Shown here in pieces: positions 1-6,048 of a stretch of 9,657 nt of DNA. A program made the position numbers and the translations under genes. Source of the stretch: Bacillota bacterium (GTDB lineage Bacteria > Bacillota > Clostridia > Oscillospirales > Oscillospiraceae); contig JAEWYA010000117.1 in NCBI GenBank assembly GCA_023395775.1, positions 1-9,657 of the forward strand, given 5' to 3'. The notes beneath the pieces were generated by a model. It saw only the letters and a program-made list of their open reading frames with translations. It ran no database searches and was not told where the DNA came from. Positions within the stretch are counted from its first letter, which is position 1. Every line of letters begins with the position of its first letter.

Positions 1-573
1 CCCACGGGCTGCGTGGCCGCCTGCCCGGACGAGAAGAGCGCGTGTCTCGTGCAGGACGCCTTCATGAACGGTGTCTTCCGGGTCTATACCAGCCCGGATA
101 TCGTGGGCGTGGAACTGGGCGGCGCGCTGAAAAACGTGGTGGCCCTCAGCTGCGGAATCTGCGACGGCATGGGCTATCAGGACAACACAAAGGCCCTGCT
201 GATGACCCGCGCTATGGGGGAGATCGCCCGTCTGGGCGAGACGCTGGGCGGACAGCGCCAGACCTTTGCCGGACTTGCCGGGATGGGCGATCTGATCGTC
301 ACCTGCACCTCCATGCACTCCCGGAACCGGCGGGCGGGCATTTTAATCGGCCAGGGCAAGACGGCCCGGGAGGCCATGGACGAGGTGGGCGCGGTGGTGG
401 AGGGATACTATGCCGCCGAGAGCGTCTATCAGCTGGGCCAAAAAGCCGGAGTGGAAATGCCGATCTGCACCTGCGCCTATCAGGTGCTCTATCAGGACAG
501 GCAGGTCCGGGATGTGGTGACGGAGCTGATGACCCGGTCTAAAAAGGACGAGCTGGGTTACGACTGGATGTGA
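1..573 (+). CDS. gpsA: Glycerol-3-phosphate dehydrogenase [NAD(P)+], C-terminal part (5' end outside window)
   Basis: GpsA reduces dihydroxyacetone phosphate to sn-glycerol 3-phosphate, the backbone for phospholipids, in the cytoplasm. The frame is open from base 1, so the N-terminal NAD(P)-binding Rossmann domain lies upstream; 190 codons remain. What is left is the all-helical substrate domain. The block ELGGALKNVVAL carries the conserved lysine (codon 44 of the fragment). It is followed by DNTKALLMTR, then GLAGMGDLIVTCTS and the SRNRRAG segment that contacts glycerol phosphate in this family. A GTG at base 13 is in frame but is not a real start, because the homology runs through it. The reading frame is intact and the stop at 571-573 is followed by a hairpin terminator. 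gpsA converges with rpmB. The family assignment is secure. Confidence 0.95.
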   Translation, partial: PTGCVAACPDEKSACLVQDAFMNGVFRVYTSPDIVGVELGGALKNVVALSCGICDGMGYQDNTKALLMTRAMGEIARLGETLGGQRQTFAGLAGMGDLIVTCTSMHSRNRRAGILIGQGKTAREAMDEVGAVVEGYYAAESVYQLGQKAGVEMPICTCAYQVLYQDRQVRDVVTELMTRSKKDELGYDWM

Positions 574-604
574 CCGGCTGCTTCAAAAAAGCGTTTAAAC
601 AAAG

Positions 605-637
605 AGCGCCGCTTCCTGGACGGGGGCGGCGCTTTCC
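605..637 (+). terminator. Hairpin terminator after gpsA
   Basis: A perfect 8-bp stem (arms 605-612 and 626-633, AGCGCCGC/GCGGCGCT) with a 13-nt loop lies 32 nt after the gpsA stop. On the + strand it is followed only by TTTCC, a weak U-tract. On the - strand the same hairpin is followed by a T-rich stretch (rc of 585-604), so it may also back up termination of rpmB. Confidence 0.65.
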
Positions 638-651
638 ATATGCCACAGGAC

Positions 652-684
652 AAAAAAACTCCCGAACCAAAAGGTTCAGGAGTT
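652..684 (-). terminator. Intrinsic terminator of rpmB
   Basis: Read on the - strand, two 12-nt arms (684-673 and 668-657) form a 12-bp stem with one G-T wobble and a TTTT loop. A run of T follows (positions 658-652). The hairpin begins 11 nt beyond the rpmB stop. This is a textbook Rho-independent terminator directed leftwards. The + strand lacks a T-run after the hairpin, so it is polar. Confidence 0.9.
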
Positions 685-695
685 GATTCGTCATA

Positions 696-884
696 TCAGA
701 CCGCTCTGGTGACTTTACCGGAACGCAGACACCGGGTACAAACATATACATGGCGCGGCGTACCATTGACGATTGCCTTGACACGCTTCACATTGGGCTT
801 CCAGGGACGATTGGCACGTCTGTGGGAGTGAGACACCTTGATACCGAAGGTGATACCCTTATCGCAAAACTCGCACTTAGCCAT
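696..884 (-). CDS. rpmB: 50S ribosomal protein L28, zinc-ribbon (four-cysteine) form
   Basis: L28 is a small, basic protein of the large ribosomal subunit. The 62-residue product starts MAKCEFCDKG and contains HSHRRANRPWKPNVK, the usual L28 core. It has CxxC pairs at residues 4-7 and 49-52. This is the zinc-binding form described for L28, as opposed to cysteine-free paralogues. The frame stays open further upstream, to about 983, but the ATG at 884-882 is the right start: it is preceded by a near-perfect AAGGAGGTG and matches the L28 N-terminus. The gene is monocistronic on the - strand, with its own promoter at 942-970 and terminator at 652-684, and is divergent from hprK. I see nothing broken. 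Identification is near certain from sequence alone. Confidence 0.97.
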   Translation of the reverse strand: MAKCEFCDKGITFGIKVSHSHRRANRPWKPNVKRVKAIVNGTPRHVYVCTRCLRSGKVTRAV

Positions 885-890
885 CCGTTG

Positions 891-899
891 CACCTCCTT
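891..899 (-). promoter_or_regulatory. Shine-Dalgarno site of rpmB
   Basis: Read on the - strand the sequence is AAGGAGGTG, ending 6 nt before the ATG at 884. It is close to a full anti-SD match and settles the rpmB start over the longer open frame upstream. Confidence 0.9.
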
Positions 900-905
900 G
901 CTGTT

Positions 906-921
906 GCGGACTTGCGCCCGC
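906..921 (-). other. rpmB leader stem-loop with GCAA tetraloop
   Basis: On the - strand GCGGGC-GCAA-GTCCGC gives a 6-bp stem (one G-T pair) closed by a GNRA-type tetraloop. It ends 6 nt before the Shine-Dalgarno site in a leader of about 50 nt. An outer 5-bp pairing (937-933 with 904-900) could enclose it, although the outer 5' arm may begin before the transcription start. It is a candidate RNA element with no known family that I can assign. Confidence 0.4.
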
Positions 922-941
922 TTTTCACAGGCACAGCTGAT

Positions 942-970
942 ATAGTAACAGAAAAAAACATAAAAAGCAA
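942..970 (-). promoter_or_regulatory. Sigma-A-type promoter of rpmB
   Basis: Read on the - strand: -35 TTGCTT (970-965), a 17-nt spacer, -10 TACTAT (947-942). Start of transcription would be about 934-938, roughly 50 nt before the ATG. A T-rich stretch on the coding strand at about 975-1000 sits where an UP element would be. Spacing is ideal and both boxes are good partial matches. Confidence 0.7.
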
Positions 971-1006
971 GGGGAAAATTCAAAAAAAATCAAAAATATA
1001 AAAAAC
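971..1006. promoter_or_regulatory. A-tract-rich island between divergent promoters
   Basis: In a GC-rich window this stretch is strikingly AT-rich. A-runs are centred near 976, 985, 994 and 1003, close to one per helical turn. That pattern favours intrinsic curvature or an UP-element-like contact upstream of the rpmB -35. It fills part of the 322-bp gene-free gap (885-1206) between rpmB and hprK. Confidence 0.4.
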
Positions 1007-1026
1007 ACGCCGCGCAGGCGAAACAG

Positions 1027-1055
1027 TTGCGAAAAATTGGCTCATACGTTATAAT
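1027..1055 (+). promoter_or_regulatory. Sigma-A-type promoter of the hprK operon
   Basis: -35 TTGCGA (1027-1032), a 17-nt spacer, and a perfect -10 TATAAT (1050-1055). Transcription should start near 1061-1063, leaving about 145 nt of leader before hprK. This is the only strong + strand promoter I can see upstream of the six-gene cluster. Confidence 0.8.
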
Positions 1056-1060
1056 AAAGC

Positions 1061-1206
1061 ATATCAAATTCGGGCGTATCTGTTGGATGGTCCGTGCGGC
1101 GGCATTTGACGCACGGACCGCGGGAAAGAACTTTGACTTGTGCGCCTCAGAACGAAAAGTGGGAGCGGCGGCCGCTGTGCCGCCGCAAAAAAGGAGACGG
1201 GCGCTT
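1061..1206 (+). other. Structured 5' leader of hprK with two hairpins
   Basis: Hairpin A has a perfect 10-bp stem (1089-1098 with 1110-1119) and an 11-nt loop. Hairpin B has a perfect 8-bp stem (1165-1172 with 1179-1186) and a 6-nt loop, and ends just before AAAAAAGGAG, so it touches the ribosome site. The 5' arm of B (GCGGCGGC) occurs identically at 1096-1103 within hairpin A, so the 3' arm of B could pair with either copy. Neither hairpin is followed by a T-run, so attenuation by simple termination is not supported; translational control is possible. I recognise no known riboswitch class. Confidence 0.5.
1191..1196 (+). promoter_or_regulatory. Shine-Dalgarno site of hprK
   Basis: AAGGAG lies 10 nt before the ATG at 1207. 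The alternative in-frame ATGs at 1087 and 1228 have no comparable site, so this one decides the start. Confidence 0.75.
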
Positions 1207-2148
1207 ATGTCGTGCAACGGATTGAAAATGAAGGATTTTGCGGCTTCATTTGACCTGCAGATACTCAATCGTGGAAATGATTACGAGGAGGCGGTCCTCT
1301 CCATCACGGATGTGAACCGGCCTGGCCTCCAATTTCTTGGCTTTTACGATTATTTCGACCCCCGCCGGTTACAGGTGATCGGCAAGGCGGAGGTCATGTA
1401 CCTGAAGGGACTGACATCGCAGGAGCGGAAGAGGGCGTTTGACGACCTGTTCCTCTATGACATTCCGGCGCTGGTGATCGCCCGGGATCTGGACTGCTTC
1501 CCGGAGTGTCTGGAAAGCGCTCAGGAACATGAACGGACACTGCTGCGCACGACAGAGACCACCGTGGACTTTACCGCCCACACGATTGAATTTTTGAATC
1601 GTAAGCTGGCGCCCTGCATCGGGCGGCACGGTGTGCTGATGGATGTGTACGGCGAGGGAGTGATGCTCACCGGAGACTCCGGCATCGGCAAGAGCGAGAC
1701 CGCCATCGAGCTGATCATGCGGGGCCACCGGCTGGTGGCGGACGATTCCGTGGATATCCAGAGAGTGTCCAATCAGCTGCTTGGCACGTCGCCGGAGATG
1801 ATCCGGCATTATATTGAGCTGCGGGGCATTGGCGTGATCGACGTGCGGCAGCTGTTTGGGATGCGGGCCATCAAAATTGAGTCTCAGATCGACCTGGTGG
1901 TGCAGCTGGAGCAGTGGGACAACAACAAATTTTACGACCGGCTGGGTATTGAGGACCACTTTACGGAGATTTTGGATTTACAGGTGCCCTGCGTTACCAT
2001 TCCGGTCCGGCCCGGGCGGAACCTGGCCAGCATCGTGGAGGTGGCGGCCATGAACAACCGCCACCGGCGTTTCGGTTTCAATGCGGCGGAGGAGCTGGCC
2101 CGGCGGGTGGATGAACGGGCGAATCTGGGCATCGGCAAAAAGGACTGA
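1207..2148 (+). CDS. hprK: HPr kinase/phosphorylase
   Basis: HprK phosphorylates HPr on a serine using ATP or pyrophosphate and reverses the reaction by phosphorolysis. In Firmicutes it sets carbon catabolite repression and PTS activity from the cell's metabolic state. The 313-residue product has the usual family length. The N-terminal domain carries TDVNRPGLQ and GFYDYF. The catalytic domain has the conserved His141 (RHGVL), the Walker A motif GDSGIGKS at 156-163, VADDSVDI shortly after, and the HprK signature ELRGIGVIDVRQLFG at 204-218. The start at 1207 is backed by AAGGAG and by N-terminal homology. The frame is open back to 1027, but that extension would be low-complexity and has no ribosome site. 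It is the first gene of the cluster; its partner HPr is not in the window. Confidence 0.96.
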   Translation: MSCNGLKMKDFAASFDLQILNRGNDYEEAVLSITDVNRPGLQFLGFYDYFDPRRLQVIGKAEVMYLKGLTSQERKRAFDDLFLYDIPALVIARDLDCFPECLESAQEHERTLLRTTETTVDFTAHTIEFLNRKLAPCIGRHGVLMDVYGEGVMLTGDSGIGKSETAIELIMRGHRLVADDSVDIQRVSNQLLGTSPEMIRHYIELRGIGVIDVRQLFGMRAIKIESQIDLVVQLEQWDNNKFYDRLGIEDHFTEILDLQVPCVTIPVRPGRNLASIVEVAAMNNRHRRFGFNAAEELARRVDERANLGIGKKD

Positions 2149-2163
2149 AAAGGGGCGGAGACG

Positions 2164-3105
2164 ATGTACGTAGGGATCGACGTGGGCGGCACGAATCTGA
2201 AAGCGGGCCTCGTAGACGAGGCGGGCCGCCTGTTGGCAACGCGAAAAATTCCCCTAGGCATGTATCAGGGCGAGGAGTACTTTGTCCGGAAGCTGGCGGA
2301 GCTGACGGCGCAGGTCTCGCGGGACGGCGGCGTGGTTCCCGGAGAGCTCGAATACGTGGGCATGGGGATCCCCGGCGCGGTGGCGGAGGGGGATATTCTT
2401 TACACCTGCAACATCCCGCTGCAAAATGTCCCCATCGGCAGACTGTTCAGCCAGTATTTGGACGTTCCGGTCATGCTTGAAAACGACGCCAACTGTGCCG
2501 CTGTGGGCGAGTATTTTGGCGGTGCGGGACGGGGGACGAAGAACTTTGCCGTGGTGACTCTGGGCACCGGCATCGGCGGCGGATTCATCTTGGGCGGCAA
2601 GCTCTATGCCGCCAGCGGCATGGCCGGCGAGGTGGGGCACATGGTGGTGGAAAAGGGTGGTGTACTCTGCAACTGCGGGCGGCGCGGCTGCTGGGAGGCA
2701 TATGCCTCGGCCACCGGACTGATCCGCATGACGAAAGAGGCCATGGAGCGGGATCGGGAGAGCCTGCTCTGGGAAGAATCCAAAGGCGGAAAGGCTGTTT
2801 CGGGCCGGACGTCTTTTGCCGCGGCCTTGCGGGGGGATGAGACGGCGCGGGCGCTGTGCAGGACATATGTGGAATATCTGGCGGCGGGCATTGTGAACCT
2901 GATGAATATTTTGCAGCCCGAGGTGCTTGCCATCGGCGGCGGCGTCAGCGAGGCGGAGGACGAGTTGCTGCTGACGCCCCTGCGGGAGATCGTGGACCGG
3001 GAGAGCTACGCCGCCCACTGCGGAGGGAAAGCCACGGTAGTCAAGGCAGAGCTTGGAAACGACGCGGGCATCATCGGCGCGGCGCTGCTGAAGCGGGCAA
3101 TTTGA
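2164..3105 (+). CDS. ROK-family sugar kinase, probable glucokinase
   Basis: ROK kinases transfer phosphate from ATP to the 6-hydroxyl of glucose or related sugars in the cytoplasm. This 313-residue protein has the N-terminal phosphate-binding motif DVGGTNLKAG (residues 6-15) and the catalytic segment LENDAN, with Asp108 as likely base. It also has GTGIGGGF and a complete ROK zinc site: His159 in GEVGH, then CNCGRRGC with Cys169, Cys171 and Cys176. There is no N-terminal helix-turn-helix, so it is an enzyme and not a ROK repressor. It begins 15 nt after hprK and ends 17 nt before murB, so co-transcription is very likely. Glucokinase is the commonest role of such proteins in Firmicutes. Substrate choice (glucose, N-acetylmannosamine, fructose, other) cannot be read with certainty, so I give no gene symbol. 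Confidence 0.9.
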   Translation: MYVGIDVGGTNLKAGLVDEAGRLLATRKIPLGMYQGEEYFVRKLAELTAQVSRDGGVVPGELEYVGMGIPGAVAEGDILYTCNIPLQNVPIGRLFSQYLDVPVMLENDANCAAVGEYFGGAGRGTKNFAVVTLGTGIGGGFILGGKLYAASGMAGEVGHMVVEKGGVLCNCGRRGCWEAYASATGLIRMTKEAMERDRESLLWEESKGGKAVSGRTSFAAALRGDETARALCRTYVEYLAAGIVNLMNILQPEVLAIGGGVSEAEDELLLTPLREIVDRESYAAHCGGKATVVKAELGNDAGIIGAALLKRAI

Positions 3106-3110
3106 TTTTT

Positions 3111-3116
3111 GGGAGG
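3111..3116 (+). promoter_or_regulatory. Shine-Dalgarno site of murB
   Basis: GGGAGG lies 6 nt before the ATG at 3123. The murB frame is open back to 2856 inside the kinase gene, and this site decides the true start. Confidence 0.8.
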
Positions 3117-3122
3117 GCCTGT

Positions 3123-4043
3123 ATGGACTGGGCTGAAGAGCTGGACAAATGGGCGGCGGACTATCTGCCGGACCTTGAGATGAAAACCGACGAGGCAATG
3201 AGCCGCCACACCTCCTTCCGTATCGGAGGCCCGGCGCGGAGAATGGCGTTTCCAAACAGCGGGGCGCAGATGGTGCTGCTGGCGGATTTTGCCGACAAAT
3301 GCGGCGCGCGGCCGCTGGTGATTGGCAACGGTACGAATCTGCTGGTTCCCGACGAAGGACTTGACCGGTTGGCGATCGACACCTCCGCGGGCTTGAACCG
3401 GTTGGAAACAGGCGGGTCGGAGACTCTTGTGATGGCGGAGGCCGGCGTTCCCCTGGCGCGGTTGGCAGATTTTGCCCGCAAGCAGGGGCTTGGGGGCCTT
3501 GAATTTGCCCATGGCATCCCCGGCACGGTGGGCGGCGCCATGTGCATGAACGCCGGAGCCTACGGCGGGGAGATGGGGCAGGTCACGGAAACCGTGGCAC
3601 TGCTGGACGTGGCGAGCGGCGTGAAGACGCTTTCCTGCGGGGAAATGGAGTTCGGATACCGCCGCAGTATTTTGACCGACCACCCGGACTGGGTGGTTTT
3701 ATCTGCGGTGTTCCGCCTGACGCCCGGCGACCCGTCGGAGATCCGGGCGAATATGGAGGCCCTGATGACGAAGCGAAAGGCCAGTCAGCCTTTGGAATGG
3801 CCCAGCGCAGGCAGTACCTTCAAGCGGCCGGAGGGCCATTTCGCGGGAACGCTCATCGACCGGTGCGGGTTGAAGGGACTGACGGTGGGCGGCGCCCAGG
3901 TCAGTGAGAAGCACGCGGGGTTTGTCATCAATCGCGGCGGGGCCACTTTTGCCGACGTGATGGGACTGATCGAGCAGGTGCAGGAGAGAGTCCTTGCGGC
4001 CACCGGCGTTCGGCTGGAGCCTGAGGTCAAAATCGTGCGGTAG
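3123..4043 (+). CDS. murB: UDP-N-acetylenolpyruvoylglucosamine reductase
   Basis: MurB is the FAD- and NADPH-dependent enzyme that makes UDP-N-acetylmuramate from the MurA product, the second committed step of peptidoglycan synthesis. The 306-residue protein shows the FAD-binding FRIGGPA (32-38) and GNGTNLLV (68-75). It also has HGIPGTVGGAMCMNAGAYG (130-148) and the substrate-binding FGYRRSIL segment. The SAGSTFKRP motif (228-236) carries the likely proton-donor Ser231, and the conserved acidic residue Glu301 sits near the C-terminus in LEPEVKIV. Length and the GSTFKRP form fit the shorter, type II MurB of Firmicutes. It sits 17 nt after the ROK kinase and 34 nt before rapZ. Its position in a regulatory cluster with YvcK and RapZ links wall-precursor synthesis to amino-sugar control. 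Confidence 0.96.
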   Translation: MDWAEELDKWAADYLPDLEMKTDEAMSRHTSFRIGGPARRMAFPNSGAQMVLLADFADKCGARPLVIGNGTNLLVPDEGLDRLAIDTSAGLNRLETGGSETLVMAEAGVPLARLADFARKQGLGGLEFAHGIPGTVGGAMCMNAGAYGGEMGQVTETVALLDVASGVKTLSCGEMEFGYRRSILTDHPDWVVLSAVFRLTPGDPSEIRANMEALMTKRKASQPLEWPSAGSTFKRPEGHFAGTLIDRCGLKGLTVGGAQVSEKHAGFVINRGGATFADVMGLIEQVQERVLAATGVRLEPEVKIVR

Positions 4044-4077
4044 AAGCCGCGCGAAGGAGAGAGAAACGGGTGATTTC

Positions 4078-4938
4078 ATGGAGATTCTGATTATTTCCGG
4101 ACTCTCTGGGGCCGGAAAGAGCAAAGCCGCCTCTTTTTTGGAGGACATGGGCTTTTATATTGTGGACAATATGCCCGCGGCGATGATTCTGAAATTCGCG
4201 GAGTTCTGCGCCGGGGGCAACGGGCGGTACGACCGGGTGGCGCTGGTGTACGATGTGCGGACGTCGGATTCCTTCACGGAGCTGTTCGACGTGCTGGATA
4301 AGCTGCGGGGCATGGGCGGCGTATGCAGGATGCTTTTTTTGCAGGCATCTCCGGAGACCGTGATCAAGCGGTACAAGGAGACCCGCCGCCGCCATCCCCT
4401 CAGCAGCGGGACGGACACGCTGGAAGAGGCCGTCCGCCGGGAGATCGAGGTCATGCGCCCAGTCAAGGAACGGGCGGATTATGTGATCGATACCAGCAGT
4501 CTGTCCACCGCTCAGCTGCGCGCGGAGCTGCTACGTATTTTCAGCGGGAAGGACGAAAAAACCGGGATGACCGTGGCGGTGACGTCCTTCGGGTTCAAAT
4601 ACGGACTGCCGCTGGAGGCCGATCTGGTACTGGATGTGCGGTTCATGCCGAACCCGTTCTATATAGAAGCACTGCGGCTCAAGACGGGCCTTGACAAGGC
4701 GGTGTCCGACTATGTGTTTTCCTTCCAGCAGACCAGGGACTTTCTCTCCAAGCTGGAGGACCTGCTGACGCTGACGCTGCCGCTGTATGCCGAGGAGGGG
4801 AAGACCAGTCTGACCATTGCGGTGGGCTGTACCGGCGGCCAGCACCGCTCCGTGGCCATCGCTCATGCACTGACCGGATTTGTCCAGGGGATGGGCTATC
4901 CCGTGACGGAGTATCATCGGGACATGCCCACAGGCTGA
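4078..4938 (+). CDS. rapZ: RapZ/YvcJ-family nucleotide-binding protein
   Basis: This family is a P-loop NTPase. In E. coli RapZ is an RNA-binding adaptor controlling glucosamine-6-phosphate synthase through small RNAs; in B. subtilis the homologue YvcJ hydrolyses nucleotides and affects competence. The 286-residue product begins MEILIISGLSGAGKS with Walker A at residues 8-15, has DVRT at 59-62, then FGFKYGLP and DLVLDVRFMPNPFY. The family C-terminal motif GCTGGQHRSV is at 250-259. The start at 4078 matches the family N-terminus. The best AAGGAG (4054-4059) is 18 nt away, so initiation probably uses GGGTGA at 4068-4073, a modest site. The protein stops right after HRDMPTG, without the lysine/arginine-rich tail used for RNA contact in the E. 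coli protein. Its role here is therefore more likely YvcJ-like than E. coli RapZ-like (inference). Confidence 0.95.
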   Translation: MEILIISGLSGAGKSKAASFLEDMGFYIVDNMPAAMILKFAEFCAGGNGRYDRVALVYDVRTSDSFTELFDVLDKLRGMGGVCRMLFLQASPETVIKRYKETRRRHPLSSGTDTLEEAVRREIEVMRPVKERADYVIDTSSLSTAQLRAELLRIFSGKDEKTGMTVAVTSFGFKYGLPLEADLVLDVRFMPNPFYIEALRLKTGLDKAVSDYVFSFQQTRDFLSKLEDLLTLTLPLYAEEGKTSLTIAVGCTGGQHRSVAIAHALTGFVQGMGYPVTEYHRDMPTG

Positions 4939-4967
4939 AAAGCCCAATTGCACGGAAAGGGAAATCT

Positions 4968-6035
4968 ATGGAAAATCAGCGGGCGTCCTATCGCCTCCCC
5001 AGAGCGCACGGACCGCGGATCGCCGCCATCGGCGGGGGGCACGGTCTTTCCACCATGCTGCGGGGGCTGAAGCAGTATACGGAAAATTTGACCGCCATCG
5101 TTACGGTGGCGGACGACGGCGGCGGGTCGGGGGTGCTGCGCCATGATCTTCAGATGCCTCCTCCGGGGGATATCCGAAACTGTTTGGAGGCCCTGGCCAA
5201 CACGGAGCCGCTGATGGCGGAGCTGCTGCACTACCGCTTTTCCGAGGGAACGCTTGCGGGCCAGAGCTTCGGCAATCTGTTTCTTGCGGCGCTGAACGGG
5301 ATATCCCCCTCCTTTGACGCGGCGGTGAGCCGAATGAGCGAGGTCTTGGCCATCACAGGCCGGGTGCTGCCGGTCACCAACGCCAACGTACAGCTGGAGG
5401 CGGAGTTTGAAAACGGCGTACGGGTGGTGGGAGAGTCCAAAATTTCCTACTGCAAAAAGGAGCAGGACTGCCGCATCCGGCAGATCCGTCTGCTGCCGGA
5501 GCGCCCAAAGGCGCTGAGCGCGGCGGTGAAGGCGATACAAGACGCGGACATGGTGGTGCTGGGACCCGGGAGTTTGTATACCAGCATTATCCCAAATCTA
5601 CTGGTAGACGGCATCGTGGACGCCATCCGGGAATGCGACGGGCTGAAAGTATACGTCTGCAACGTCATGACCCAGGAGGGGGAGACGGAGGGATATACCG
5701 CCGCCGACCACATCGCGGCGCTGTTCAAGCACTCCGTGCCAAAGCTGTTCGACCTGTGCCTGACCAATTCCTCCCCCATCCCAAAGGGCGTTGCCGCGCG
5801 GTACGCGGAGGAGGGCGCCGAGCTGATTCGCTGCGATCGGGAGCGTTGCGGAGAGCTGGGCGTGGAGATCATCAATCGGCCCATTGCCACCGTGGAAAAC
5901 GGATTTGTTCGCCACGATCCCGGCCATCTGGCCCGGGAACTGATCCTGCTCCACGCGGAGCGCAGTGTCCGCATCGCGGGGGACAGGTTTACCTTTGACA
6001 AGGATTTTTACCGCGTGGAGGATGCAAAACGATGA
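4968..6035 (+). CDS. yvcK: YvcK/GlmR-family (CofD-like) gluconeogenesis factor
   Basis: YvcK (GlmR in B. subtilis) is a cytoplasmic regulator with a CofD-like fold. It is needed for growth on gluconeogenic carbon and for normal cell shape, and in B. subtilis it binds UDP-GlcNAc and stimulates GlmS. The 355-residue product contains GGGHGLS (22-28) and VTVADDGGGSG (45-55). It also has PPPGDIRNCL (64 onward), SFGNLFLAAL, VVLGPGSLYTSIIPNL and YVCNVMTQ, all typical of the family. The first glycine loop has His25 where many relatives have Thr. A short basic N-terminal stretch of about 16 residues precedes the core. It lies 29 nt after rapZ and 13 nt before whiA, the conserved rapZ-yvcK-whiA order of Gram-positive bacteria. 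It is intact, and a CofD/FbiA enzyme role is unlikely in this context. Confidence 0.96.
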   Translation: MENQRASYRLPRAHGPRIAAIGGGHGLSTMLRGLKQYTENLTAIVTVADDGGGSGVLRHDLQMPPPGDIRNCLEALANTEPLMAELLHYRFSEGTLAGQSFGNLFLAALNGISPSFDAAVSRMSEVLAITGRVLPVTNANVQLEAEFENGVRVVGESKISYCKKEQDCRIRQIRLLPERPKALSAAVKAIQDADMVVLGPGSLYTSIIPNLLVDGIVDAIRECDGLKVYVCNVMTQEGETEGYTAADHIAALFKHSVPKLFDLCLTNSSPIPKGVAARYAEEGAELIRCDRERCGELGVEIINRPIATVENGFVRHDPGHLARELILLHAERSVRIAGDRFTFDKDFYRVEDAKR

Positions 6036-6043
6036 GGAGGTGA
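6035..6043 (+). promoter_or_regulatory. Shine-Dalgarno site of whiA, touching the yvcK stop
   Basis: AGGAGGTGA begins at the last base of the yvcK stop codon and lies 5 nt before the ATG at 6049. It selects 6049 over the in-frame ATG at 6022, and the overlap suggests translational coupling with yvcK. Confidence 0.85.
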
Positions 6044-6048
6044 GTGGG

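Noticed and set aside
593..600. GTTTAAAC palindrome
   Set aside because: A single 8-bp palindrome with no partner site; expected by chance and not a recognised operator in this position.
640..831. Small + strand open frame across rpmB
   Set aside because: It contains the rpmB terminator and the antisense of L28, with no coding signal of its own.
1087..1206. Forty-codon in-frame N-terminal extension of HprK from an ATG at 1087
   Set aside because: No ribosome site precedes it, the translated text is low-complexity, it runs through two strong hairpins, and HprK homology begins after 1207.
1369..1959. Antisense open frame (196 codons) opposite hprK
   Set aside because: It shadows conserved hprK coding sequence; the protein text is unlike any family I recognise.
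2856..3122. Upstream in-frame extension of murB inside the ROK gene
   Set aside because: The extension is the kinase gene read out of frame; murB has a clear Shine-Dalgarno site and family N-terminus at 3123.
2254..3255. Long antisense open frame (333 codons) opposite the ROK kinase and the start of murB
   Set aside because: It is a by-product of GC-rich third positions in the + strand genes; it has no recognisable domain, and the + strand reading shows unmistakable kinase motifs.
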